Part shown: positions 18,794 to 27,868 of the stretch, in pieces
Numbering within the stretch: the first letter of the stretch is position 1
Layout: every line of letters begins with the position of its first letter
Source of the DNA: Sphingopyxis sp. 113P3
GTDB taxonomy: Bacteria > Pseudomonadota > Alphaproteobacteria > Sphingomonadales > Sphingomonadaceae
Direction of reading: 5' to 3'
Assembly (NCBI RefSeq): GCF_001278035.1
Contig: NZ_CP009452.1
Span: forward strand, 1,955,501-2,019,500
Length of the DNA: 64,000 bases
Notes under the pieces: generated by a model
Databases searched by the model: none
Seen by the model: only the letters and a program-made list of their open reading frames with translations
Told to the model about the DNA's origin: nothing
Translations under genes and position numbers: made by a program

Positions 18794-18825
18794 GCCCGCC
18801 GGAAGCGCCATGGCTTCCGACGGGC
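18794..18825 (-). terminator. aceA terminator
   Basis: A 13-bp stem with one mismatch (18794-18806 and 18813-18825). On the minus strand it is followed by ATTTTCTG, placed about 75 bases after the aceA stop. A second perfect 10-bp GC hairpin (18854-18863 with 18874-18883) lies between it and the stop and may act with it. Confidence 0.75.
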
Positions 18826-18900
18826 AGGCTTTCCTCCCCAGGAAAGCTCGGGAGGCGCGGGGGGCAACGAATTCCCCCGCGCCAAGCTCGGGACCAGTCC

Positions 18901-20493
18901 TCAGGCCGCAAACTGGTTCATGGTGTTGTCCTTGCCCGCGGCCTTGAGCGCGGCTTCGCCGGCGAAATATTCCTTGTGATCATCGCCGATGTCGCTTCCG
19001 CTCATGTTCTGGTGCTTCACGCAGGCGATGCCCTGACGAATTTCGGCGCGCTGGACGTTCTTGACGTAGCCGAGCATCGCCTCGTCGCCGAAATATTCCC
19101 GTGCGAGATTGTCGGTGCTGAGCGCCGCGGTGTGATAGGTCGGTAGCGTGATGAGGTGATGGAAGATCCCCGCCCGCTTCGATGCATCGCGCTGGAAGGT
19201 GCGGATGCGGTTGTCGGCCTCTGCTGAAAGCTCGGTATCGTCATATTCGGCGCTCATAAGCTTGGCGCGGTCATAGGCGCTGACGTCGCGGCCCTCGGCC
19301 TGCCAGCTGTCGAACACCTGCTGGCGGAAATTGAGCGTCCAGTTGAAGCTCGGCGAATTATTATAGGCGAGCTTTGCGTTCGGGAAGACTTCGCGGATGC
19401 GGTCAACCATGCCGGCGATCTGTTCGATGTGCGGCTTTTCGGTTTCGATCCACAGCAGGTCAGCGCCGTTCTCGAGGCTTGCGATGCAGTCCATGACGCA
19501 GCGGTCCTCGCCGGTTCCGGGGCGGAACTGATAGAGGTTCGAGGGCAGGCGCTTCGGACGCACCAACTTGCCGTTCCGGTTGATCAGCACGTCGCCGGGG
19601 TTGCCTGCGCCCTCGACTTCTTCGCAATCGAGGAAGCTGTTGTAGCGGTCGCCGAGGTCACCGGGCTCGCGGCTGTAGGCGATCTGCTTGGTGAGGCCTG
19701 CACCAAGGCTGTCGGTGCGCGTCACGATGATGCCGTCCTCGACGCCCAGTTCCATGAAGGCGTATCGACAGGCGCGGATCTTCGCGATGAAATCCTCGTG
19801 CGGCACGGTAACCTTGCCGTCCTGGTGCCCGCACTGCTTTTCGTCCGAGACCTGATTTTCGATCTGGAGCGCACAGGCGCCCGCCTCGATCATCTTCTTG
19901 GCAAGCAAATAGGTCGCCTCGGCATTGCCAAAGCCCGCATCGATGTCTGCGATGATCGGCACGACATGGGTTTCATGATTGTCGATCGCGGCCTGGATCT
20001 GCTTCGCCTTGAGTTCGTCGCCTTCGGCGCGCGCGGCATCGAGCTCGCGGAAGAGAAGGCCGAGTTCGCGGGCGTCGGCCTGGCGGAGGAAGGTGTAGAT
20101 TTCCTCGATCAGCGCGGGAACGCTCGTCTTCTCATGCATTGACTGGTCGGGCAGCGGTCCGAACTCGCTGCGAAGCGCGGCGATCATCCAACCCGAAAGA
20201 TAGATGTAGCGGCCTTTGGTTGTCCCGAAATGCTTCTTGATCGAGATCATCTTCTGCTGCGCGATGAAACCATGCCAGCATCCAAGCGACTGGGTGTAGT
20301 TCGCCGGATCGGCGTCATAGGCGGCCATGTCGGCGCGCATGATGCGGGCGGTGTAGCGCGCGATGTCGAGGCCGGTCTTGAACTTGTTCTGAGCACGCAT
20401 GCGGGCGACGCTCTCGCCGCTGATACCGTCCCAGGTGCCGTCGTAATCGCGGATCAGGCGGCCCGCCTGCGCCATGTCTTCCTGATAGCCCAT
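18901..20493 (-). CDS. aceA: Isocitrate lyase
   Basis: A 530-residue enzyme that cleaves isocitrate to glyoxylate and succinate, the entry to the glyoxylate shunt for growth on acetate or fatty acids. The catalytic loop KQCGH is present in QVSDEKQCGHQDGK, with IIADIDAGFGN upstream and YNNSPSFNW downstream as active-site blocks. The length fits the long (about 530-residue) bacterial class rather than the 430-residue E. coli type. ATG at 20493 follows GAGGACAAG. It is divergent from the ScfR-type gene, which probably regulates it. Confidence 0.96.
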   Translation of the reverse strand: MGYQEDMAQAGRLIRDYDGTWDGISGESVARMRAQNKFKTGLDIARYTARIMRADMAAYDADPANYTQSLGCWHGFIAQQKMISIKKHFGTTKGRYIYLSGWMIAALRSEFGPLPDQSMHEKTSVPALIEEIYTFLRQADARELGLLFRELDAARAEGDELKAKQIQAAIDNHETHVVPIIADIDAGFGNAEATYLLAKKMIEAGACALQIENQVSDEKQCGHQDGKVTVPHEDFIAKIRACRYAFMELGVEDGIIVTRTDSLGAGLTKQIAYSREPGDLGDRYNSFLDCEEVEGAGNPGDVLINRNGKLVRPKRLPSNLYQFRPGTGEDRCVMDCIASLENGADLLWIETEKPHIEQIAGMVDRIREVFPNAKLAYNNSPSFNWTLNFRQQVFDSWQAEGRDVSAYDRAKLMSAEYDDTELSAEADNRIRTFQRDASKRAGIFHHLITLPTYHTAALSTDNLAREYFGDEAMLGYVKNVQRAEIRQGIACVKHQNMSGSDIGDDHKEYFAGEAALKAAGKDNTMNQFAA

Positions 20494-20603
20494 CGTCTTG
20501 TCCTCGTTTCGAAGCTGATGAGCAGAGAATGGCGACAAAGCCGGGAGATGTGAAAAGCTTTGTCAATATTATTTGTGAATCCAGTTCGAATGGTTTAAAC
20601 CTT

Positions 20604-20631
20604 CTTGTAAATATGTAAAGAAAGTTACAAG
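20604..20631. promoter_or_regulatory. Inverted repeat at the ScfR start (candidate operator)
   Basis: CTTGTAA (20604-20610) and TTACAAG (20625-20631) form an inverted repeat with a 14-base centre. It ends exactly at the ATG of the ScfR-type gene, within a 138-bp AT-rich region divergent from aceA. A TTGACA -35-like hexamer for aceA is present on the minus strand at 20566-20561. Autoregulation and aceA control through this site are inferred. Confidence 0.45.
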
Positions 20632-22020
20632 ATGTCAGAGCGGCGCGTGTTTGCTGGGCCTGCGGTGCGCAAGGTGCGGCGCGAGGCGGGGATGACGCAG
20701 GCGGCGATGGCCGCGGCGCTCGATATTTCGCCAAGCTATCTCAATCTGATCGAGCATGGCCAGCGGTCGCTCTCGGCCACGGTGATCGTCCGATTGGCCG
20801 AGCGTTTTGGTTTCGACGCGGCGAAACTGGGCGCCGAGGAGGTGCCGGGGGGGCTCGCGGGCCTGAGGCGGCGGCTCGCCGACCCTCGCTTTTCCGATCT
20901 TGGTATCGGCGCTGCAGAGGTCGAGGAATGGCTGCAGACGGCTCCTGCAACCGCCGCGGCTTTTGCGCGGCTGTTCGATGCCGCTCCCGAAGGACGCGGC
21001 GGCGCTGATGGCGATGCTCCCGAAGTGGCCGCGGTGCGACGCGCGATCGAAAAATGGAGAAACCATTTCCCCGATCTTGAACGCCAGGCCGAAGAACTCG
21101 CCGATGAGCTGCGGCTCGCCGGGGGCGATCTTTACGGCACCATTTCGGAGCGTTTGCGCACACGCCACCAGCTTGGCATCCGGATTCTCCCCGCCGATGT
21201 CATGCCCGACCGGCTGCGCTGGCTCGATTGGCACGCCCGGCAACTCATGCTCAACGAGCTTCTGCGGCCCGCCTCGCGCACCTTCCAGGCCGCGGCGACG
21301 CTCGCGCAGATCGAGGCGAAGGGTGAGATCGACGCGCTGGTCGCGGGCGCCGAATTTGCCGAGGCTTCTGCCGCGAGGTTGTTCGAGCGTCATCTCATTC
21401 ACTATTTCGCCGCCGCGCTGATGATGCCCTATGGGCGCTTCCTGCGCGCATGCGACGCGACGGGATATGATCTGCTGCTCCTTCAGCGGCGTTTCGGTGC
21501 GGGTTATGAGCAGGTCGCGCATCGGCTGACGACGCTGCAGCGCGTCGGCGCGCGCGGGCTTCCCTTTTTCATGCTGCGCATCGACCGGGCGGGGCAGGGG
21601 AGCAAACGCTACGCGGGCGCAAGCCAGTCGCCGCTGGTCGACGGCGACGCACGCTGCCCGCTCTGGGGGATACACGAGGCCTTTGCCCGCCCGGGCGAGG
21701 TGGTCGCCGATCTGGTCGAACTCGAGGACGGATCACGCTGGTTCACCCAGTCGCGCTCCGTCGCCGCGCCCGGGGCGACGGGGAGCGGCACGCCCGCGCG
21801 CTTCGCGATCTGCGTCGGAGTCGATGCCAAGGTCGCAGCCCCGCTGGTGGCCGCGCGCGGACTCGACCTGATGCGCTCGCCAGCGACCCCGATCGGTCTC
21901 GGCTGCCGCCGCTGCACGCGCACCGGCTGCGTCCAGCGTTCGATGCCCCCGCTCGGCCGGCCGCTGCGCTTCCGCGAGGGCGAGCGCGGGGTAAGCGCGT
22001 TCGACTTCGCCGGGGATTGA
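20632..22020 (+). CDS. ScfR/RamB-type XRE family regulator
   Basis: A 462-residue regulator. The N-terminal XRE helix-turn-helix (about 10-65: MTQAAMAAALDISPSYLNLIEHGQRSLS) is followed by an IrrE/ImmA-like central region without an evident HExxH site. The C-terminal domain ends with CRRCTRTGCVQRSMPPLGRP, typical of short-chain fatty-acyl-CoA regulators (ScfR, relatives of RamB). Such proteins control acetate, propionate and glyoxylate-shunt genes, which matches its divergence from aceA. Its end lies nine bases from the convergent TPR gene. The effector, probably an acyl-CoA, is inferred from the family. Confidence 0.9.
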   Translation: MSERRVFAGPAVRKVRREAGMTQAAMAAALDISPSYLNLIEHGQRSLSATVIVRLAERFGFDAAKLGAEEVPGGLAGLRRRLADPRFSDLGIGAAEVEEWLQTAPATAAAFARLFDAAPEGRGGADGDAPEVAAVRRAIEKWRNHFPDLERQAEELADELRLAGGDLYGTISERLRTRHQLGIRILPADVMPDRLRWLDWHARQLMLNELLRPASRTFQAAATLAQIEAKGEIDALVAGAEFAEASAARLFERHLIHYFAAALMMPYGRFLRACDATGYDLLLLQRRFGAGYEQVAHRLTTLQRVGARGLPFFMLRIDRAGQGSKRYAGASQSPLVDGDARCPLWGIHEAFARPGEVVADLVELEDGSRWFTQSRSVAAPGATGSGTPARFAICVGVDAKVAAPLVAARGLDLMRSPATPIGLGCRRCTRTGCVQRSMPPLGRPLRFREGERGVSAFDFAGD

Positions 22021-22029
22021 ACCTGTGTC

Positions 22030-23796
22030 CTAGAGCCGGTCCATGCGCAGCCAGCGCCGGTCGCCGAGCCACGCCTTCCCAAGCGCCTTTTCTGCAGCCG
22101 CGGCCTCGAGCCTGCGGCCCTGCGCAGCTTCGCTGCGGCTAAGCCCGTAGAGTGCCCAACCATTATTGGGGGCCTGGGTCAGCGCGGCGCGGAAGGCGTC
22201 GCTTGCCTCGCTGTAGCGCTGCGCCTGGAAGAGCGCCGCGCCGAGCGATTGCCGTACAGGATAATACCAGTAGGTCGGCTCCTGGTAGGGAAGGCGGCCT
22301 TCGATTGCGGTCGCCTCGCGGTAGAAGGCGATCGCATCCTCCGTCCGTCCGCTGAGCAAGGCGAAGCGGCCGCCCGCGACTCGGGTTGCGAGCCCTATCA
22401 GGTCGTCCGCCGGCACGCCCTGCGCGATCATGTCATCGAGCGCGCCGGACGAGCCTATCCGGGCCATCGCCGCTATTTCCAGGTCGAAACCGACGCGGTC
22501 GCGAAGCTCGGCATAGGCGACCGCGCGTGCATAGTGGCGCATCGCGGCGGGATAGGCGAGGCGGGCGTCAGGGGCGGGAATCGCCAGGATCGCCTCGGGC
22601 TCGGCGAATTGGGCCATTGCGAAGTAGGGCGCGGCATCAATCGCCTGAATCCATGCGATCCGAGCCGAGGTTTCAGGGTCGAGCACGGTGCGCAAGCGCC
22701 GCGCTTCGCGAATTGCGGTACCCATGTCGCCCGCCATCTGCGCCGAGGTGACGATGAAGTGGATATTGTGCGGATAATAGCCATAGCGCACGAGCCCCTG
22801 ATCGCCGGCGCTGCGGATGAACGCCTCGTCAGCGCGCGCGGCGGCGACGTTGACGCGGATCGCGTCCGCGTGGCGCCCGCGCAGCTGATAGATATGGCCC
22901 GGCATGTGGACGAGGTGCGCCGCGCTCGGCGCCGCCGGGCTCGACAAGCGATCGGCCGCCGCCTCGGCGCGTTGGGGATCGCTGGATTCCATCAGATGAA
23001 TATAGAGATGGTTTGCCTGGACGTGGGCGGGATTGCGGCCAAGCACAGTTTCTATCAGCCGCACAGCCTCGCCGGCGCGGCCCACGGGCGACCGCTTGTC
23101 GCCCTCCCAATAATTCCACGGCGTCGTGTCCATCGCGGCCTCGGCAGCAAGAACCGCCACATCGTCGTCGCCGGGAAAGCGGCGCGCGGCGTCGAGCATC
23201 GCGTCGGCATAGCGCGCGTCGAGGGCGGCGCGATCGGCAGCGGGGTCGGCCGAATATCGGAGTGCGACCGCCTCGATCAGTGCACGCTCCATCGGCGAGG
23301 CCTTGTCGCGTAGTGCCATCGCGCGCTCGGCCGCGGCGAGCGCCGCGGCGTGATCGCGGTTGTCCATGGGCGCGTTGATATTCGGCCCGAGTGCGACCGC
23401 TTCGCCCCACCAGCAGATCGCGCAGGCGGGATCGCGGCGTTGCGCCTCACGGAACGAACGCACCGCGCCTGCATGATTGAAGCCATAGGTAAAAAGAAGG
23501 CCTTGGCTGAAATAGCGCCGTGCCTGGTCGTCGCGCGTCGAGACGGGGAAAGGCGAGGCGGTGAGATCGGGAAAGAGTGCGATTGGCGCCGACTGGCTTG
23601 CTGGGGCCGCCACCGACGCTGCGGCGAGAAGATCGTGCGCAAGCGTGGCGGCGCGGCGCGCGCCGCAGAAGATCGTGGCCAAACGGCTTGGGTCGAGCGC
23701 ATCGAGCGCAGCGGCGGGGAAGTTTGCGGGCGGCGTGAAGCTCGCAAGAGAAAAGCCGATGCCGGCAAGCGCTACGGCCCTCAACGGATAGTGCAT
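22030..23796 (-). CDS. Exported TPR-repeat protein of unknown function
   Basis: About 588 residues with a signal-peptide-like N-terminus (HYPLRAVALAGIGFSLASF). TPR-like helices recur along the length: QGLLFTYGFNHAGAVRSFREAQRRDPACAICWWG, then WALYGLSRSEAAQGR near the end. A conserved block, HVQANHLYIHLMESSDP with LVHMPGHIYQLRGRHADA, holds several His and Met residues that could bind metal. ATG at 23796 is chosen (GGAAGGGG seven bases upstream); ATG at 23802 is equally in frame. The family recurs in sphingomonads and related bacteria, but I know no function. Confidence 0.8.
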   Translation of the reverse strand: MHYPLRAVALAGIGFSLASFTPPANFPAAALDALDPSRLATIFCGARRAATLAHDLLAAASVAAPASQSAPIALFPDLTASPFPVSTRDDQARRYFSQGLLFTYGFNHAGAVRSFREAQRRDPACAICWWGEAVALGPNINAPMDNRDHAAALAAAERAMALRDKASPMERALIEAVALRYSADPAADRAALDARYADAMLDAARRFPGDDDVAVLAAEAAMDTTPWNYWEGDKRSPVGRAGEAVRLIETVLGRNPAHVQANHLYIHLMESSDPQRAEAAADRLSSPAAPSAAHLVHMPGHIYQLRGRHADAIRVNVAAARADEAFIRSAGDQGLVRYGYYPHNIHFIVTSAQMAGDMGTAIREARRLRTVLDPETSARIAWIQAIDAAPYFAMAQFAEPEAILAIPAPDARLAYPAAMRHYARAVAYAELRDRVGFDLEIAAMARIGSSGALDDMIAQGVPADDLIGLATRVAGGRFALLSGRTEDAIAFYREATAIEGRLPYQEPTYWYYPVRQSLGAALFQAQRYSEASDAFRAALTQAPNNGWALYGLSRSEAAQGRRLEAAAAEKALGKAWLGDRRWLRMDRL

Positions 23797-23937
23797 GCCC
23801 ATTCCCCTTCCCGCGAGACGAACCCGCAAAGGCGCAGGGAGGCTATCACGGAAGGGCGGGGCGGCCAAAGGACAATTGCGAGAGGTTTTGGGATAGCGCG
23901 TGCGCCTCTCGATCGCGAACGGGCCTCGGACCTTCCC

Positions 23938-25020
23938 TCAGTCCTGGCCGCCCTTCAACTCCTCGTTAGGCCGCCGTAAAACATCCTGATCGCGCGCCTT
24001 GGCGGCGGCACGAACGTCCTGCGCGCGGGCGAGCGGGATAACGAGGACGTCGTCTCCGTCGACGATCACCGCGACATCCTCCATTCCAACGAGCGTGACG
24101 CGCTTGCCGCCGGCGCGAACGAGGTTGCCGCGGCAGTCGTGGACGACGACGTCGCCGGTCAGCGCGTTCCCATCGGCGTCCTTGTCGGCGATCGCATGGA
24201 CGGCGTGCCAGCTGCCAAGATCGGACCAACCCATCGCGACGGGGACGACGGCGACGCGCTCGTCCTTTTCCATCACCGCATAGTCGATCGAATCGCTGGG
24301 CGCCTGCCCGAACAGGAGGGCATCGGCATAGAGCGCGTCGCCATCGCGTTGCCCTGCGGCCGTCGCACGGTCGGCGGCCTCGAAAATTGCGCGGCAATGA
24401 TTGAGCATGGCATCGCGCATTCGCCCGGCGCGAAAGAGGAAGATGCCGGCGTTCCAGCTGTAGCCACCGTCAAGGAGCATCGCCTCTGCCTCGGCAAGCG
24501 GCGGCTTTTCAACGAAGCGCGCGACCGCAAAGCCGCCTCCACCCAGCTCTTCGCCGCTCGCAATATAGCCAAAGCCGGTTTCGGGGCGGTCGGGTGTGAT
24601 ACCGAATGTCACGAGCCAGTCCTGCTGTGCGAGGCGCGCGCCCGTGGCGATCGCGGCGTGGAAGGCCGGGATGTCGGCGATGACATGATCGCTCGGCATC
24701 ACGAGGAGCAGCGTGTCGGCGTCGGCCTGCGCGACCGCGAGCGCGATCGCGGCGGCGGTGCCGCGCGGCATCGGTTCGACGAGCAGCGTTGCCTCACGCG
24801 CCTCCATCTGTTCACGCACTGCGACGACATGCGCGTCGCCGCAGAGGATAACAGGGGGCAGGAAATCCGCGCCCGCAGGCGTGCGGCGCAGGGTTTGGCG
24901 GAAAAGGCTGTCACCGCCGGCAAGCGTCAGAAACTGTTTCGCATGGTCGCCGCGCGATTCTGGCCAGAGCCGTGTTCCGGCGCCGCCGCAAAGGATAACG
25001 GGTTGAATCATCAACGTCAT
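23938..25020 (-). CDS. manC: Mannose-1-phosphate guanylyltransferase
   Basis: A 360-residue nucleotidyltransferase making GDP-mannose from mannose-1-phosphate and GTP for glycans or exopolysaccharide. It has the signature GGAGTRLWPESR, the FLTLAGG segment, the MPSDHVI metal/nucleotide motif, FVEKP and WNAGIFLFR. It stops where bifunctional enzymes continue into a phosphomannose isomerase cupin, so it is the single-function form. Start at 25020; MIQPV at 25011 is an alternative. No glycan genes adjoin it. Confidence 0.92.
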   Translation of the reverse strand: MTLMIQPVILCGGAGTRLWPESRGDHAKQFLTLAGGDSLFRQTLRRTPAGADFLPPVILCGDAHVVAVREQMEAREATLLVEPMPRGTAAAIALAVAQADADTLLLVMPSDHVIADIPAFHAAIATGARLAQQDWLVTFGITPDRPETGFGYIASGEELGGGGFAVARFVEKPPLAEAEAMLLDGGYSWNAGIFLFRAGRMRDAMLNHCRAIFEAADRATAAGQRDGDALYADALLFGQAPSDSIDYAVMEKDERVAVVPVAMGWSDLGSWHAVHAIADKDADGNALTGDVVVHDCRGNLVRAGGKRVTLVGMEDVAVIVDGDDVLVIPLARAQDVRAAAKARDQDVLRRPNEELKGGQD

Positions 25021-25158
25021 GCGGAAGGTCTATCGGCTTCGAAGGCGCCGGTCACGCGCTATCGGCGCACACGGGCGGGAGGGAAGATCGCATGTCCTGA
25101 CGACGCGGCAAGGGGAGCGGGAGTTCCCTCGATGCCAGCAAAACATCGATGGTCTTCC

Positions 25159-26430
25159 TCAATCGCAGGCCTTGTGCAGCTTCCACGCGAGCCAGGCGGA
25201 GACGAGGCACATGACCGCGACCATCAGCAGCGTGTCGTCGATCGTCAGCCCCATGCCGATCAAGACGCTCAGGATCAGCGTCGCGGCGACCATGAAGCCC
25301 GAATTTACGATATTGTTGGCCGCAATCGTGCGCGCAGTCTGCGACTTGGCGACCGTGGTGGTGAGGAAAGCATAGAGCGGCACCACGAACATGCCGCCCG
25401 CGATCGCGATGCCGAAAAGATCGAGGATGATGCGGTCACCGGCGCGCAGCGCCAGAAATTCGCGCCACGCCATCAGTGTCCCGTCGGCATGCTTCCAGCC
25501 GCGCACCGACAGCCAGAGATCAACGACGAAAACCCCCATCACGATCACCGACCCCGGCGAATAGCGCGCCGACACATGCCCCTTGAGCAGCCGGTTGACG
25601 ACGATCGAGCCGATCGCGACGCCGACCGAGAAAATGGCGGTGAACAATGTCGCGACGGTGTTGTCGGCGCCCAGCGCATTCTTGACGAGCGGCGGGAACT
25701 GCGCCGCAAGGATCGCGCCGATCGCCCAGAAGAAGCTGATCGAGACGATCGCAAGGAAGAGGCGCGGAATGTGCATCGTCGAACTCACGATCTGCCACGA
25801 CGAGCGAAAGACATTATGGTCGATGACGAGGCCTTGCGCCTCTTTCTCCGGGGGAGCCGCGGGTACGAAACTCGCGGTGAGCCGGCCAATCACCGCGACG
25901 GCAATGATGCCGAGAATGGCAAAGTGCGGCGGCGTCAGACCGCCGACGATCGTGCCGCCGAGTATCGCGATATAGGTGCCCGCCTCCACCCAGCCGGTGC
26001 CTGCAAGCACCTCGTCTTCCTCCAGATGCTGGGGCAGGATTGCATATTTGATCGGACCGAAGAAGGTCGAGTGCATCCCCATCGAAAAGAGCGCAAGCAG
26101 CATCAAGGGCACATTGTGGAGCCAGATGCCCGCGCCGCCGACGACCATGATCAGGATCTCCGCGCTCTTGATGATGCGGATCATCCTTGTCTTGTCGGTG
26201 CTGTCGGCAAGCTGCCCGGCGAGCGCTGAAAAGAGGAAGAAGGGCAGGATGAAGAGGCCGCCCGCAAGCGCGTTGAACCACGCCTCGGTCTCCGGGTCCT
26301 TGTAGATGGTGAAGGTGACAAGGATCACCATCGCCATCTTGTAGAAATTGTCGTTGAAGGCGTTGAGGAACTGGGTCGCAAACAGAGGCAGGAACCGGCG
26401 TTGCTTCATCAGCGCAAAGGAACCGGTCAT
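25159..26430 (-). CDS. MFS transporter of the lysophospholipid transporter (LplT) type
   Basis: A 423-residue, roughly 12-segment transporter. The N-terminal FLPLFATQFLNAFNDNFYKMA and STFFGPIKYAILPQHL blocks are characteristic of LplT-type transporters, which flip lysophospholipids inward for reacylation. In many bacteria this domain is fused to, or next to, an acyltransferase and acyl-ACP synthetase. Here it stands alone, so a partner enzyme would be elsewhere. It is divergent from pgsA, another phospholipid gene, 146 bases away. Confidence 0.87.
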   Translation of the reverse strand: MTGSFALMKQRRFLPLFATQFLNAFNDNFYKMAMVILVTFTIYKDPETEAWFNALAGGLFILPFFLFSALAGQLADSTDKTRMIRIIKSAEILIMVVGGAGIWLHNVPLMLLALFSMGMHSTFFGPIKYAILPQHLEEDEVLAGTGWVEAGTYIAILGGTIVGGLTPPHFAILGIIAVAVIGRLTASFVPAAPPEKEAQGLVIDHNVFRSSWQIVSSTMHIPRLFLAIVSISFFWAIGAILAAQFPPLVKNALGADNTVATLFTAIFSVGVAIGSIVVNRLLKGHVSARYSPGSVIVMGVFVVDLWLSVRGWKHADGTLMAWREFLALRAGDRIILDLFGIAIAGGMFVVPLYAFLTTTVAKSQTARTIAANNIVNSGFMVAATLILSVLIGMGLTIDDTLLMVAVMCLVSAWLAWKLHKACD

Positions 26431-26576
26431 GCGTAACCCACTTTTTTCACCCAGATTGACCCCACGGCCCCTGAAGAGGGCAATATGGTTGTCGCTCGGG
26501 GGGCTTATCGGTTAGGGGAAGCGGGGTCAAAGCCCATTTTGGAACAGTCGCGCCGCCACGGTGGAAATCGGGGACC

Positions 26577-27149
26577 ATGCTCAGCCTTCCCAACCTTCTT
26601 ACTTTGTCGCGGATCCTTGCGGTTCCCATCCTGCTATTTCTGCTGTGGCCCGGCGTGGTCGAGGGCGGGCAACAGCCAAAGCCGATCGATTATGCCTTCG
26701 CCTTCGGCCTTTATTGCCTGATGGGGATCACCGATTATTTCGACGGCTATCTTGCGCGCGCGCGCGGCACCGTCTCGCGCCTCGGCATCTTTCTCGACCC
26801 CATTGCCGACAAGATCATGATCGCGGCGGTGATCCTCCTCCTTGTCTTCACGCGCGATGTCGCGGGCTATCATGTCATTGCGGCGCTGATTATCCTCCTG
26901 CGCGAGATCATCGTTTCAGGCCTGCGCGAATTTCTGGCGACCCTCCAGGTGTCGATGCCGGTGACGCAGCTTGCCAAATGGAAGACGACCTTCCAGCTCG
27001 TCGCCTTCGGCGCGCTGATTCTCGCCGGGGCCTTGCCTGCGATGGCATGGATCAAGACGGTGGGGCTCGCCTCGCTGTGGGGCGCAGCCGTGCTGACGCT
27101 GATTACCGGCTGGGATTATCTTGGCGTCGGCCTCAGGCATATGGACTGA
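26577..27149 (+). CDS. pgsA: CDP-diacylglycerol-glycerol-3-phosphate 3-phosphatidyltransferase
   Basis: A 190-residue integral membrane enzyme for the committed step of phosphatidylglycerol synthesis. The CDP-alcohol phosphotransferase motif is complete: D56-G57-x2-A60-R61-x8-G70-x3-D74-x3-D78. The N-terminus NLLTLSRILAVPILL is typical of PgsA. The moaD gene follows five bases after its stop, forming a pgsA-moaD-moaE unit. Confidence 0.95.
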   Translation: MLSLPNLLTLSRILAVPILLFLLWPGVVEGGQQPKPIDYAFAFGLYCLMGITDYFDGYLARARGTVSRLGIFLDPIADKIMIAAVILLLVFTRDVAGYHVIAALIILLREIIVSGLREFLATLQVSMPVTQLAKWKTTFQLVAFGALILAGALPAMAWIKTVGLASLWGAAVLTLITGWDYLGVGLRHMD

Positions 27150-27154
27150 GCGGG

Positions 27155-27406
27155 ATGCGGATCGCCTATTTTGCCTGGGTGCGCGAACGCATGGGGGTGC
27201 CTGAGGAAATCGTCGCGCTTCCCGCAGACGTCGCGACGGTCGGCGATCTGGTAGGGTGGCTTGCAGCGCGCGACGCGCGGGGCGCGGGCGCCTTTGCAGA
27301 GCCGCACAGGATCCGCGCGGCGCTCGGCGGGACGATGGTCGGTTCCGAGGCGCTCATCGGCGATGCCGATGAGGTGGCGCTCTTTCCTCCGGTGACGGGA
27401 GGATGA
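27155..27406 (+). CDS. moaD: Molybdopterin synthase small subunit
   Basis: An 83-residue ubiquitin-like sulphur carrier. It ends in the essential Gly-Gly (FPPVTGG), whose thiocarboxylate supplies the dithiolene sulphurs of molybdopterin. The N-terminus MRIAYFAWVRERMG is the usual MoaD beta strand and helix. The stop overlaps the moaE start (ATGA), giving translational coupling with its heterotetramer partner. Confidence 0.94.
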   Translation: MRIAYFAWVRERMGVPEEIVALPADVATVGDLVGWLAARDARGAGAFAEPHRIRAALGGTMVGSEALIGDADEVALFPPVTGG

Positions 27407-27843
27407 TCCGCGTCGCGGTCGAAAGCGCGGCGATCGACGTCGCGGCCGCGCTTGCGGCGCACGATGCCGGTGGACATGGCGCGAGCGCGAGTTTCATCGG
27501 CCGGGTTCGGGGCGAGGGGGGGCTCGTTGAGCTTTTCCTCGACCATCATCCGGTGCTGACCGAAAAAGGGCTTGAAGATCTGGCCGCGCAGGCCGGGGCG
27601 CGCTGGCGGCTGGGAGCGCTGACGCTCATCCATCGGGTCGGTGCGATGGCGCCGGGCGACACGATTGTCCTCGTCCTTGCAAGCAGTGCGCACCGCGCCG
27701 AAGCGCTCGCGGCGTGCGAATTTCTGATCGACCGTCTCAAGACCGACGTGATGCTTTGGAAGCGCGAGACCTTCGCCGACGGGCGTTCAGCATGGGTCGA
27801 GCAGCGCGAGAGCGACCAGGACCGCGCGGGTCGGTGGGGCTGA
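27403..27843 (+). CDS. moaE: Molybdopterin synthase catalytic subunit
   Basis: A 146-residue large subunit that inserts sulphur from MoaD into precursor Z. Recognisable blocks are GASASFIGRVRG, the RVGAMAPGDTIVLVLASSAHR segment and LKTDVMLWKRE with the conserved lysines of the active site. Length is normal. It closes the pgsA-moaD-moaE unit and converges on oxyR 25 bases away. moaC and moeA of the same pathway lie at 43-45 kb. Confidence 0.95.
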   Translation: MIRVAVESAAIDVAAALAAHDAGGHGASASFIGRVRGEGGLVELFLDHHPVLTEKGLEDLAAQAGARWRLGALTLIHRVGAMAPGDTIVLVLASSAHRAEALAACEFLIDRLKTDVMLWKRETFADGRSAWVEQRESDQDRAGRWG

Positions 27844-27868
27844 AGAGCCGGCCGGAAAAACGGGCGGA

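Noticed and set aside
24139-26229. A 696-codon plus-strand frame across the mannose-1-phosphate guanylyltransferase and LplT-like genes
   Set aside because: It is antisense to two clear genes and rich in His/Arg/Asp, as expected of a shadow frame.
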